From Clostridiales bacterium UBA1316 (GTDB lineage: Bacteria > Bacillota > Clostridia > Oscillospirales > Oscillospiraceae): a DNA stretch of 32,779 nt. The translations under genes and the position numbers were made by a program. The notes beneath the pieces are model-generated. The model was not told the DNA's origin. It saw only the letters and a program-made list of their open reading frames with translations, and did not search any database. The stretch is taken from positions 1 through 32,779 of the forward strand of contig DBTM01000041.1 of NCBI GenBank assembly GCA_002307055.1, given 5' to 3'. Within the stretch, counting starts at the first letter, position 1. Every line of letters begins with the position of its first letter. This document shows positions 24,154 to 31,520 of the stretch, in pieces.

Positions 24154-24366
24154 TTAGTTATCTTTTAACGCTGATGCCGTGTGAGACGCGCGGTAGCTAT
24201 CCAAAGATTTTTTTCGCCGTACCTCTGCCGCCTGCTTGTACTTGTCGTCAATCTTAACATTACGATTACAGGTAACGCCATTTTTCTTGGGGCTGGACGA
24301 GGTGGTAAGCGGTTTGTTAGCGAATTCGTTCGTGATATTTCTGGAAACATAAGTTGAATATGACAA
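24154..24366 (-). CDS. Small hypothetical protein, 70 residues
   Basis: Not recognised. The frame starts at TTG (24366) with AGGGGTG 8 bases upstream and encodes a hydrophilic, basic, Ser/Thr/Asn/Lys-rich protein beginning MSYSTYVSRNITNEF, with KKNGVTCNRNVKIDDKYKQAAEVRRKKSLDSY in parts, and no membrane segment. The good ribosome site and two terminators downstream favour a real gene. It is divergent from the large HExxH/FRG unit and about 500 bp away, so it could belong to that accessory region, for example as a small regulator or antitoxin; there is no recognisable DNA-binding motif to support this. Confidence 0.55.
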   Translation of the reverse strand: MSYSTYVSRNITNEFANKPLTTSSSPKKNGVTCNRNVKIDDKYKQAAEVRRKKSLDSYRASHTASALKDN

Positions 24367-24472
24367 AATTCTACACCCCTATACATCGATTATGCTGATT
24401 AAGCCGCGTGCGTGTCGCCGGGTACGCAACAACTAATATATGCCCGTAATATTATATGCGTATTCCGCAATA

Positions 24473-24486
24473 ATATACCGGTATAT
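24473..24486. promoter_or_regulatory. Perfect 14-bp palindrome
   Basis: ATATACCGGTATAT, self-complementary over its full length, in the gap between the small minus-strand gene and the large plus-strand unit. A dimeric repressor could bind here; no known consensus is recognised. Confidence 0.4.
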
Positions 24487-24506
24487 ATCAGCGCTCACAA
24501 CGACAT

Positions 24507-24533
24507 CATGATTAACAGATCATGTTAATCATG
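24507..24533. promoter_or_regulatory. Dyad with 10-bp arms
   Basis: CATGATTAAC (24507-24516) and GTTAATCATG (24524-24533) are perfect inverted arms with a 7-nt centre. No T tract follows on either strand, so an operator is more likely than a terminator. Confidence 0.45.
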
Positions 24534-24691
24534 TCAGCAAACAAAAATTCGGTATTAATCGCATATCTGTGAACAGAAAAAGAATTGCCTCAAAAAGTGT
24601 CACATAATTGCAATTTCAATTACTTATAATGCCATTATATATGAGTACTTTTAACTTTACAAGAGTTTTTAAAAATATTTTCAAAAAAAAT

Positions 24692-24717
24692 TATATAGTT
24701 CAAGTATATAGTTCAAG
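24692..24717 (+). repeat. 13-bp perfect tandem duplication
   Basis: TATATAGTTCAAG occurs twice head to tail (24692-24704 and 24705-24717), about 82 bp upstream of the -35 box of the HExxH/FRG promoter. It may be a pair of protein-binding sites. Confidence 0.7.
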
Positions 24718-24798
24718 TCCAAATTCCATTGGAATCACTTGGCTGCGGGTGTTTATTAGTTTTAATATAAGCGCAGAAATTAAAGTAAATTTATGTTA

Positions 24799-24827
24799 TT
24801 GACATCATAATATGGTAACTATATAAT
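24799..24827 (+). promoter_or_regulatory. Perfect-consensus SigA promoter of the HExxH/FRG unit
   Basis: TTGACA (24799-24804), exactly 17 bp, TATAAT (24822-24827): no deviation from consensus, the strongest promoter in the window, about 42 bp before the ATG of the large gene. Confidence 0.9.
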
Positions 24828-24839
24828 GTGTAACATTAT
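24823..24839. promoter_or_regulatory. Operator-like inverted repeat over the -10 box
   Basis: ATAATGT (24823-24829), GTA, ACATTAT (24833-24839): perfect 7-bp arms covering most of the -10 box and the expected start of transcription. Binding here would block the strong promoter. Confidence 0.6.
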
Positions 24840-24868
24840 GTAAGTATGGAGATGAATTACAATTCAGT

Positions 24869-27800
24869 ATGGGTGATATACATAAAATAAAAAGTCTGCA
24901 TATTATAAAAATGATGCGGTATGCGTGGTATGGAGAGACGAGCAGCGCGGCACAGCCGATAATTACTCCCAAAAAGGATGTTTCCCGATTCTTTCTTTTT
25001 GATTATTATGATGAAATGTGCCATATTCGATTCGATAAAAAAAGTGCAATTAAGTATACTGCGGTTATGGGAATCGAGGATCCATTTGAGTGCCCGTGCC
25101 ATCCTATATTGTCATCTCAGCTTCTGACTCTTGTTGAGCTTGACGCACCCGGCATGGAAAATGGGCCCTGCCCTTTCCAGTATAAAAGCGACGATGAGAA
25201 CATCTCAGATAAACCGTTTTTATCGCTTATCAATGTGTCAATGACACCCGTGTGTGTTACCGAGCAAGATGCTTTTTTTGGCGACAGCTTTTTAAATAAT
25301 GAAGAAGCAATTTTCAAATTCTTAGCGGAGTGCACAGTTGTTTTACGCGAACGTGCTGATGCGGCTAATAAAGCATCAGACGGTTCCGCTGTTTTTGGTG
25401 TCTATTACTCCATGACCTCAGGTAATTTTTTCATCGCTGTCAGATCAGCTTCACTTCATACAGCCTATCAGATCGCGGATATGGTTAACGCGACGCCGTA
25501 CGGCAATTGTCTCTTTCACACCTTTACTACCATCGGACTTGAATATAGAACGCAGGCAAAGCGTCAAAAACAACTGTATGGTTTTAAAGAAACCGCTAAA
25601 ATTGAGGATTATGTGATTATCCGGCTGTCAACATCCTCTCCCGGGGATGGTTTGCGCGAGGTTGTGAAGGATATGGGAGAAGAATTGTATGGAAGATATG
25701 ATGTTACTGTCAAGCTGCCGTTCAATACCTTTAAAATTTTATACCCGTTGCTCGCTTATTTTAAAATTGAGCCGTGCGGACATGAAAATTATTACAAGAA
25801 TATATACATTCCCTATTTTGAAAAATGCCAGGAAAAAAATGAAGAACAAAAGACCTGGCCTGTCATAAAAAAATTAGTTGAAGATATCGGTAAGGATATC
25901 CTGGCTAAAACGAATAGCAGTAAAATTCATTATATAACTATCAATGAACGGGTGGGGCTGATAACGCCGCAAGGCACAGCGCAGAAGGTGGACAAGGCGT
26001 TCGATGCACCCGATTGGAATCGACTTATTTTCACACAAAATACCGCCTTATTGGATCAGCTGTTGGAACTCAAGAAAAAGGAAGCGAAGCTTCCGTACAA
26101 TAGAAAACAGTATAGTGTATGCCTTGGGCTGATAAAGGAACTGATCATAATCTACGGTAACGCGCGTTACGCATATGACGCGCTGATTAATGGCTTCAAT
26201 TTTTACAGCCAGATGTGTTATCTGCTATCTTCAATAAAGAACTTCACTGACTTTATAATAAAATACTCCAAGCTCGCCATATCAACAGAGGTATATAAAA
26301 TGGGTATGTGCGAGGATCTGACCAGCTGGCTGCGCAAGACTGTAGACAGCCTGAACAGCTATAACAAGCTGCTTCAGTCAATCAATTTACAATCCATGCA
26401 GGCGCCGAATTATGAAATCGGCATGAAAATCGATGCAGAAAAGTATCTCATATCATATACGGAATTTCTCAGAAGCTTTATTGCGGATTATAAAAGCTGT
26501 ACTTTGGAAACACCCGCGAATAAAGAAAAGCCAAAACCGATATTTCCGATTTTCACAGTCGATTTTTCAGTTCAGTCCATTAACGCGACAGCGCTGTTTA
26601 ACTATCCTGTTGATGTCATCGGTCAGGAAGTAATTGCAAAAGAAGACTTGACCAATCGCGTTGTTCTGGCTATAACGACACCAGACTTTAATACTTTCGT
26701 CAGCCTATACGCTACTTTGCCGCTTCTATGTCATGAAATAGGGCATTACCTGCGCTTCGGCACAAGAGAAGAGCGGAATCTTTTCGTTGCCAAGTATACC
26801 TTCCGTTATATTTCCGAGTATATGGCGAAGTTATGGCTTTCAAAATCAAATGAGAATCATAGTTACTTTTATGCGCCCAGAGTTTTGACGAACTTCCTGG
26901 CGAAGGCTATATTCGACGAGATGTGGGCTACATACACAAAAAAATATATCGAAAAAATTGCAAACCGGAATTTACCGATAGAAATCGAATTTATCCGCGA
27001 TTTTTTATTTAGTAATTTCTTTATAAAACATGACGACTACATTTTCAGCAATCCCGAGCAGGGCGATAAGAAAGCGCTGCGCGAAATTCTAAAAAAACTG
27101 TATCAGATGGCAATACCCAACATACCCGACGATCAAGCCAAGTCTGATATGCTAAAAACATACAGGACGGTGCTTGAATCCGGCAGCATATTCACAACTG
27201 TTAACAAGGATCAAGTCAATGAGCTTATTACATATTTTACAGATTACGCATACGACGGCTGCTATAACCGCTATATACAGATCGGTATTATCGAGAGATA
27301 TGAGTGGCTTCTGCTTGAGTCGATATATGCTGATGCTGCGGATAATAACTTTATTGCAGGACTGCCCGGAAAGCTTCGCAAATTTCCCTTACCGAGTGAA
27401 AAGCTGATAGATCCGTGCAGGTATGACCTTAGAGCCCATATTATGAAGGCCTTGTTTGGTTTAGACTGGGCGTCTATATTGTTTGAGTTTCAGCGCTTAC
27501 CACCTGCTTTATTTAATGCAATTTTGTGTTTTTATCATGAGCTGCCCGGACTGCTGAAAACTGTCATTACTTTTAAGCAAAAAGACGAAACTGACATATT
27601 TATTGCGGCGCCTTCCGATATTTGTACTTATATAAATACGTCGTTTGACGCGTTGGCGCCCGAATCATTACCCTCGTATTTTGAAGAAAAATCGAAGGAA
27701 GCCTGCATTGCTCTCAATGATAAGCTGGATCGTCTCAAAGAGGCGTTCAGGAAAGAACTGACACGCAAGAAACAGAACAGTCTTATTGAAAAGCTGGATA

Positions 27801-29326
27801 ATATTTCTTATATCACTTTTGAAAACCTCAAGTCTTTCTGGCAAATTTCTACAGATATCAATAGGCTTCATACTTCCGCGTCTTCGGCGGCGGCGCAGCT
27901 GTACAGAGACCGGTATTCCATGCCACCTGTCAGTGATGAATTTATTGCCTCGCTGCACACCAGACTGCGCGCGTCATATAAGCGGCTGTCGGAAGTACGG
28001 CTGAATAACACGGGAGATATGTCGGGAGAAGACATCGGCGGCGACCTATATACGGCTGTTATGCTGAATTCAAAAGAAACCTATGCTGTTTTCAGCCCTT
28101 TGTGTATCAGCTTCCCGGAGGACGAGGGCGCCTTCGGCAGCTATTTTAAGCAAGCCATGTTTTCAGCCAACGATAATCAAATCAATGAGATGATCGATTC
28201 GTACGTCAGCTTAAGCGGTGAGATATTATCCGATTTGTGTATGTGTGCCGCCGTCCGCTTCACGCCCTTCGGATACCTCAGATTTTTTGCGCAATGTTTT
28301 GGCAGGACGCGACAGCCAAGTCCGCTTGAATTACAGGATGCCGAAAGCATACGTGCCGCCATGGTTATCGCTGTGCTTATAAGAGCGCAGGCTCCGAACC
28401 TTAAAGAACCCAACGAAATACTGAGGAATAACGATGCAGGTTTCGACAAACTGATTCACGATGTCGGAAAACACGTCGTGACTGTTCTGAAGGCGCTCAG
28501 CATCGGCTTCGTTAAAAAATTCGAGACTGCGTCAAAGGAATATATTAAAAAAATATGCACGGCGATAAGCTCGCTGAATTTGGAAGACTTTATCAGTGAC
28601 TGTAAGTCGGGAGAAAAACGGCTTCCAGGTAAAATAACTGACGCATATACCGCCTCTGCAGAAACGAAGGATTTTATCGAATACTTATATGTGGAAGTTG
28701 GCCTGGCATTGATTGAAAGCGTATGCAATCAAAATATGCTCAGCGAATCCTCTGATTTTATTAATGGCTTTTATATGCTGCAATCTACCAGGCGCGATAA
28801 AGTCATTGACTATTTTCAGCGATTCGTTGGGATAACGCAAAGACAAGACCGCACTGAATTTAAAAATAATGCCTATGATACCAACATCGACGCAGCCCAT
28901 TATCTTGAATACATAACACGTCTGGACAGCATGGTTATCTATCTTTTTGGCATGAAAGCCATCGATCCTATCAGAGACGCTGTAAGCGAGGAGCTGTTTG
29001 AGGCTTTCTATACGATTTATTTTAACAAAATTAAGAAACCGACAGGTGATATCGGCTGCCGGTGGGAAAACCAGGTCGCTATGCAGGATATAAGGCTGAA
29101 TATCGGCAATTATTATAACAAGCCCATCTTCCGTAATCTCAGCAGCATAAGCTTTAACGAAATATTTTACACCAGCCTGCCGTTTTTCCTGTATTATTTT
29201 TACCGTGACCGTCACAGATACGGGAACGCAGCGGGAAAAGCCGCGAAGAAGCTGACGGCTATGAATAATGCCCCGCCGAAACCAGGCGACGTTGACGAAC
29301 AGTGGTTGACGTATATCGAGAAATAA
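24869..29326 (+). CDS. Giant unknown protein with HExxH metallopeptidase motif, 1485 residues
   Basis: No family recognised over the full length. The clearest motif is LLCHEIGHYLRF, with H622-E623 and H626 fitting a gluzincin-type zinc site. Third-ligand candidates are E684 in FDEMWATY, 58 residues on, or E1118 in GEILSDLCM (ExxxD). The preceding NYPVDVIGQEV and ITTPDFNTFVSLYATLPL look like a lead-in to a protease core. The N-terminal third is alpha/beta, with two repeated-looking segments (YYSMTSGNFFIAVRSASL..AYQIADMV and GRYDVTVKLPFNTFKILYPLL) like ferredoxin-fold sensor modules; the rest is largely helical. No signal peptide or membrane helix is seen, so it is probably cytosolic. The start has only a distant GGAG (18 bases), so ATG at 24911 or 24914 is possible. 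AT-richer than its neighbours; 21 bp before the FRG gene. Confidence 0.85.
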   Translation: MGDIHKIKSLHIIKMMRYAWYGETSSAAQPIITPKKDVSRFFLFDYYDEMCHIRFDKKSAIKYTAVMGIEDPFECPCHPILSSQLLTLVELDAPGMENGPCPFQYKSDDENISDKPFLSLINVSMTPVCVTEQDAFFGDSFLNNEEAIFKFLAECTVVLRERADAANKASDGSAVFGVYYSMTSGNFFIAVRSASLHTAYQIADMVNATPYGNCLFHTFTTIGLEYRTQAKRQKQLYGFKETAKIEDYVIIRLSTSSPGDGLREVVKDMGEELYGRYDVTVKLPFNTFKILYPLLAYFKIEPCGHENYYKNIYIPYFEKCQEKNEEQKTWPVIKKLVEDIGKDILAKTNSSKIHYITINERVGLITPQGTAQKVDKAFDAPDWNRLIFTQNTALLDQLLELKKKEAKLPYNRKQYSVCLGLIKELIIIYGNARYAYDALINGFNFYSQMCYLLSSIKNFTDFIIKYSKLAISTEVYKMGMCEDLTSWLRKTVDSLNSYNKLLQSINLQSMQAPNYEIGMKIDAEKYLISYTEFLRSFIADYKSCTLETPANKEKPKPIFPIFTVDFSVQSINATALFNYPVDVIGQEVIAKEDLTNRVVLAITTPDFNTFVSLYATLPLLCHEIGHYLRFGTREERNLFVAKYTFRYISEYMAKLWLSKSNENHSYFYAPRVLTNFLAKAIFDEMWATYTKKYIEKIANRNLPIEIEFIRDFLFSNFFIKHDDYIFSNPEQGDKKALREILKKLYQMAIPNIPDDQAKSDMLKTYRTVLESGSIFTTVNKDQVNELITYFTDYAYDGCYNRYIQIGIIERYEWLLLESIYADAADNNFIAGLPGKLRKFPLPSEKLIDPCRYDLRAHIMKALFGLDWASILFEFQRLPPALFNAILCFYHELPGLLKTVITFKQKDETDIFIAAPSDICTYINTSFDALAPESLPSYFEEKSKEACIALNDKLDRLKEAFRKELTRKKQNSLIEKLDNISYITFENLKSFWQISTDINRLHTSASSAAAQLYRDRYSMPPVSDEFIASLHTRLRASYKRLSEVRLNNTGDMSGEDIGGDLYTAVMLNSKETYAVFSPLCISFPEDEGAFGSYFKQAMFSANDNQINEMIDSYVSLSGEILSDLCMCAAVRFTPFGYLRFFAQCFGRTRQPSPLELQDAESIRAAMVIAVLIRAQAPNLKEPNEILRNNDAGFDKLIHDVGKHVVTVLKALSIGFVKKFETASKEYIKKICTAISSLNLEDFISDCKSGEKRLPGKITDAYTASAETKDFIEYLYVEVGLALIESVCNQNMLSESSDFINGFYMLQSTRRDKVIDYFQRFVGITQRQDRTEFKNNAYDTNIDAAHYLEYITRLDSMVIYLFGMKAIDPIRDAVSEELFEAFYTIYFNKIKKPTGDIGCRWENQVAMQDIRLNIGNYYNKPIFRNLSSISFNEIFYTSLPFFLYYFYRDRHRYGNAAGKAAKKLTAMNNAPPKPGDVDEQWLTYIEK

Positions 29327-29347
29327 GCTTGGGGAGAGTATGTAGGT

Positions 29348-30433
29348 ATGCTTAATGTACATCAGTATTCCGCAAATTCATTTGATGAGTTTATAAGGAT
29401 TATCACAGTAATCGATGCTATGCACAAGAGCCCCGGTATAAACCAGACTTACTGGTATCGAGGTCATGGCAGCTGCGACTGGAACCTGCTGCCCGGTGTT
29501 TTTCGTAAAAATGAAGGTTTTCTGGCTGCAAACGAGGACTTAACCTACAGCGCAAAGCATCTTCAGGAGGATTACCTGTATCAGCATTTCCGAGCGAGGG
29601 CACAGCGGCAAATCAATGATAAAATAGATCATAAAATCGAATGGAGCGAAGTAATGCAGCACTTCGCTGGAACGACACGCCTGATGGACTGGAGCGAGTC
29701 TGCGATTGTCAGTCTCATATTCGCACTTGAGCCGTTTCTTGATCCCGACAATGACCTCGATCTCAAGCAAAAGCGCCGATATTTAACGCCGTCTGTCTGG
29801 ATATTAATGCCGTCTGTTCTCAACAGCATTGTTTACGACGCGTTATTGGAAAAAGATATACATGGATGTTATTATTTAATAAAAAAAGCCCTATCTGATC
29901 TGGCGGATAAGAGCGAACAGTGTTTCTTGGCTCAGAATATCGGGCGGGAGCTTGAAATGCATAAAGAAAAATACCTGTCATCAGCGTCTAAGTGTCTGGT
30001 CAGCATGTCCGGTATTGAGGCTGACCGCGTCGCAAACAGTTACCGGCTGAAGGAATTATTATCGCATTATTCGTTTAACCCGTTCTTTTATTTACTCGCC
30101 AGATATTATGCTGATGGTCTTTTTACGCCCGAGGGTAACCTGTTGCCGCCGCTTGCAATTGTACATCCATATCACAGTGACAGAATCAGCGCACAGCGGG
30201 GCGTGTTCACAATAACGCCATATAATTTGCTGTCGGAGAAACAAAAACAGGAGTATAAGCTCGGCAACAATATTATGGCAATGGAACGAATGGAGCTAAT
30301 AGACAGATGCCTCTATGAGGTCAGAATAATTAATGCTCAGCAAATAGCTCGTGAGCTTCGGCTATCGGGACATAAGCGTTCATGGATATACCCCGATTTA
30401 GAAAATTACACTAAGGAAATTGAACACATTTAG
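29348..30433 (+). CDS. FRG-domain protein, 361 residues
   Basis: The N-terminal part matches the FRG domain, defined by an (F/Y)RG motif and of unproven activity: YWYRGHGSCDWNLLPGVFR around residues 35-53, then MQHFAGTTRLMDWSESAIVSLIFALEP around 103-129, the usual QH-x-G-x-x-TRL-x-DW block. The central and C-terminal parts (about 140-361) are unassigned and mixed alpha/beta, with HPYHSDRISAQRGVFTITPYN resembling the late conserved segment in which many FRG proteins keep R-x-x-x-Q-x-G-x-F. ATG at 29348, with GGGGAG upstream. It is second in the operon with the HExxH protein, and a strong terminator follows. FRG proteins often occur in accessory and defence-rich DNA; that is context, not proof of role. 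Confidence 0.88.
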   Translation: MLNVHQYSANSFDEFIRIITVIDAMHKSPGINQTYWYRGHGSCDWNLLPGVFRKNEGFLAANEDLTYSAKHLQEDYLYQHFRARAQRQINDKIDHKIEWSEVMQHFAGTTRLMDWSESAIVSLIFALEPFLDPDNDLDLKQKRRYLTPSVWILMPSVLNSIVYDALLEKDIHGCYYLIKKALSDLADKSEQCFLAQNIGRELEMHKEKYLSSASKCLVSMSGIEADRVANSYRLKELLSHYSFNPFFYLLARYYADGLFTPEGNLLPPLAIVHPYHSDRISAQRGVFTITPYNLLSEKQKQEYKLGNNIMAMERMELIDRCLYEVRIINAQQIARELRLSGHKRSWIYPDLENYTKEIEHI

Positions 30434-30527
30434 TCCATGCACACCACGAACCTGTTATAGAGTTTTATATGCATGTCTTCCTGCCAAGTATATTTAGTAC
30501 AGAGAATTGATATTAATGCAACTACAC

Positions 30528-30553
30528 AAAAAAACCGCCGTGAGGCGGTTTTT
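30528..30553. terminator. Bidirectional terminator between the FRG gene and the DegV gene
   Basis: AAAACCGCC (30531-30539), GTGA, GGCGGTTTT (30544-30552) form a perfect stem flanked by A7 on the left and T5 on the right. It serves the FRG gene on the plus strand and the convergent DegV gene on the minus strand. Confidence 0.92.
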
Positions 30554-30577
30554 GCGGTGCCGATGAAAACAGGCACT

Positions 30578-31423
30578 TTATTTTTTGTAATACAGGATGC
30601 CGAGGCAGACGGGGCCGCAATGGTGGGAGATGGTGCAGCCGGCGACGGATTCGATGATTTCCTCGAAGGGGCCAAGGGACTTGATCTCGGCGATGACATT
30701 ATCAATAATTTCTTTTGGAACCCCCGTGGTATGGGTAACAAAGATACGCCGGTAATCGAGATCATCTCTGCCTGCGAGCTTGTCGCCTACATACTGGAGA
30801 ATAACCTTGTCAAAATTGCCGCGGTACTTTTTGCCGACATCCATTTTGCCGTCGATGACTTCAATACAGGGCTTGAGCTTGAGCACATTGGCGCCGAGCG
30901 CAGCGACGCCGGAGCATCTGCCGCCCTTGTAGAGATATTTTAAGGTGTCAATGATAAAGCTGGCTTCAACTTTAGGTGCGTCCGCGTTCAGTTTGGCGAC
31001 GATGTCAGCCGGGTCCATACCGCTTTCCGCCATGAGGGCGGCATCAAGCACAAGATGTCCGATCCCGGAAGATAAATTTTGAGAATCAACGACATAAATA
31101 TTACTGAAATTGGCGGCGGCAATCACGGCGTTTTGGCAGCACGCGGAAAAACCGCTGCCAAGGCTGATATGTATAACCGCGTCATATTCTTTTTTAAATA
31201 CTTCGAATTTTTCTTCAAAATCGGATACGTTGACGGCTGAGGTCAGTGTTGTTCCGGCACCGCTCTCGACATATTCGAAGATATCCGCAGGCTGGATCTC
31301 AACACCGTCCAGATATTCCAAACCGCCTTTTATAATTGTCAGCGGAAAAATATAGACTTCATGTTTTGTAATCAGTTCCTTCGTCAGGTCACAGGTGCTG
31401 TCCGATGTGATTTTGATACGCAT
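30578..31423 (-). CDS. DegV family fatty-acid-binding protein
   Basis: Family members bind a long-chain fatty acid and in Firmicutes (FakB) present it to the fatty-acid kinase FakA for phosphorylation and phospholipid synthesis. The 281 residues begin MRIKITSDSTCDL and contain TTLTSAVNVSDF, HISLGSGFSACCQNA, YVVDSQNLSSG, FIIDTLKYLYKGGRCSG and the C-terminal ISHHCGPVCLGILYY, all aligned with DegV motifs. The start at 31423 is chosen because AGGAGGG lies 8 bases upstream; the open frame runs 49 codons further without support. It lies 67 bp downstream of glpK on the same strand. Which lipid it binds is not visible. Confidence 0.92.
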   Translation of the reverse strand: MRIKITSDSTCDLTKELITKHEVYIFPLTIIKGGLEYLDGVEIQPADIFEYVESGAGTTLTSAVNVSDFEEKFEVFKKEYDAVIHISLGSGFSACCQNAVIAAANFSNIYVVDSQNLSSGIGHLVLDAALMAESGMDPADIVAKLNADAPKVEASFIIDTLKYLYKGGRCSGVAALGANVLKLKPCIEVIDGKMDVGKKYRGNFDKVILQYVGDKLAGRDDLDYRRIFVTHTTGVPKEIIDNVIAEIKSLGPFEEIIESVAGCTISHHCGPVCLGILYYKK

Positions 31424-31475
31424 TGTGGTGCCCTCCTCCACAGGGATTATACGCCGGTTGGCGGGTATATGCAAT

Positions 31476-31520
31476 AGCCGGGGCTTTTCGTCAGACTGGT
31501 ATGTTCGCCCAGCCCCGGCT
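31476..31520 (-). other. Inverted repeat at the glpK stop codon
   Basis: AGCCGGGGCT (31476-31485) and AGCCCCGGCT (31511-31520) are perfect arms around a 25-nt loop containing the glpK stop. There is no T tract, so it is more likely an attenuating or stabilising hairpin than a full terminator. Confidence 0.45.

Larger units (their letters stand above)
24367..24868. other. AT-rich regulatory region upstream of the HExxH/FRG unit
   Basis: This 502-bp gap holds no convincing gene. It contains a 14-bp perfect palindrome, a 10-bp-arm dyad, a 13-bp tandem duplication, a 13-bp palindrome ATTCCA-T-TGGAAT at 24723-24735, a perfect-consensus promoter and a dyad over its -10 box, an unusual density of symmetric elements for this window. 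Confidence 0.75.

Noticed and set aside
24608..24802. 64-codon plus-strand frame in the leader of the HExxH/FRG cassette
   Set aside because: It begins at TTG with no ribosome site, is very AT-rich, and ends on the cassette promoter; likely a chance frame, possibly a remnant.
28685..29362. 225-codon minus-strand frame opposite the end of the giant gene
   Set aside because: Antisense shadow; the plus frame is continuous across it for 1485 codons.
29348..30433. Classification of the second cassette gene as an abortive-infection or Fic protein
   Set aside because: No HPFx[D/E]GN Fic motif or known Abi signature is present; only the FRG domain can be supported.
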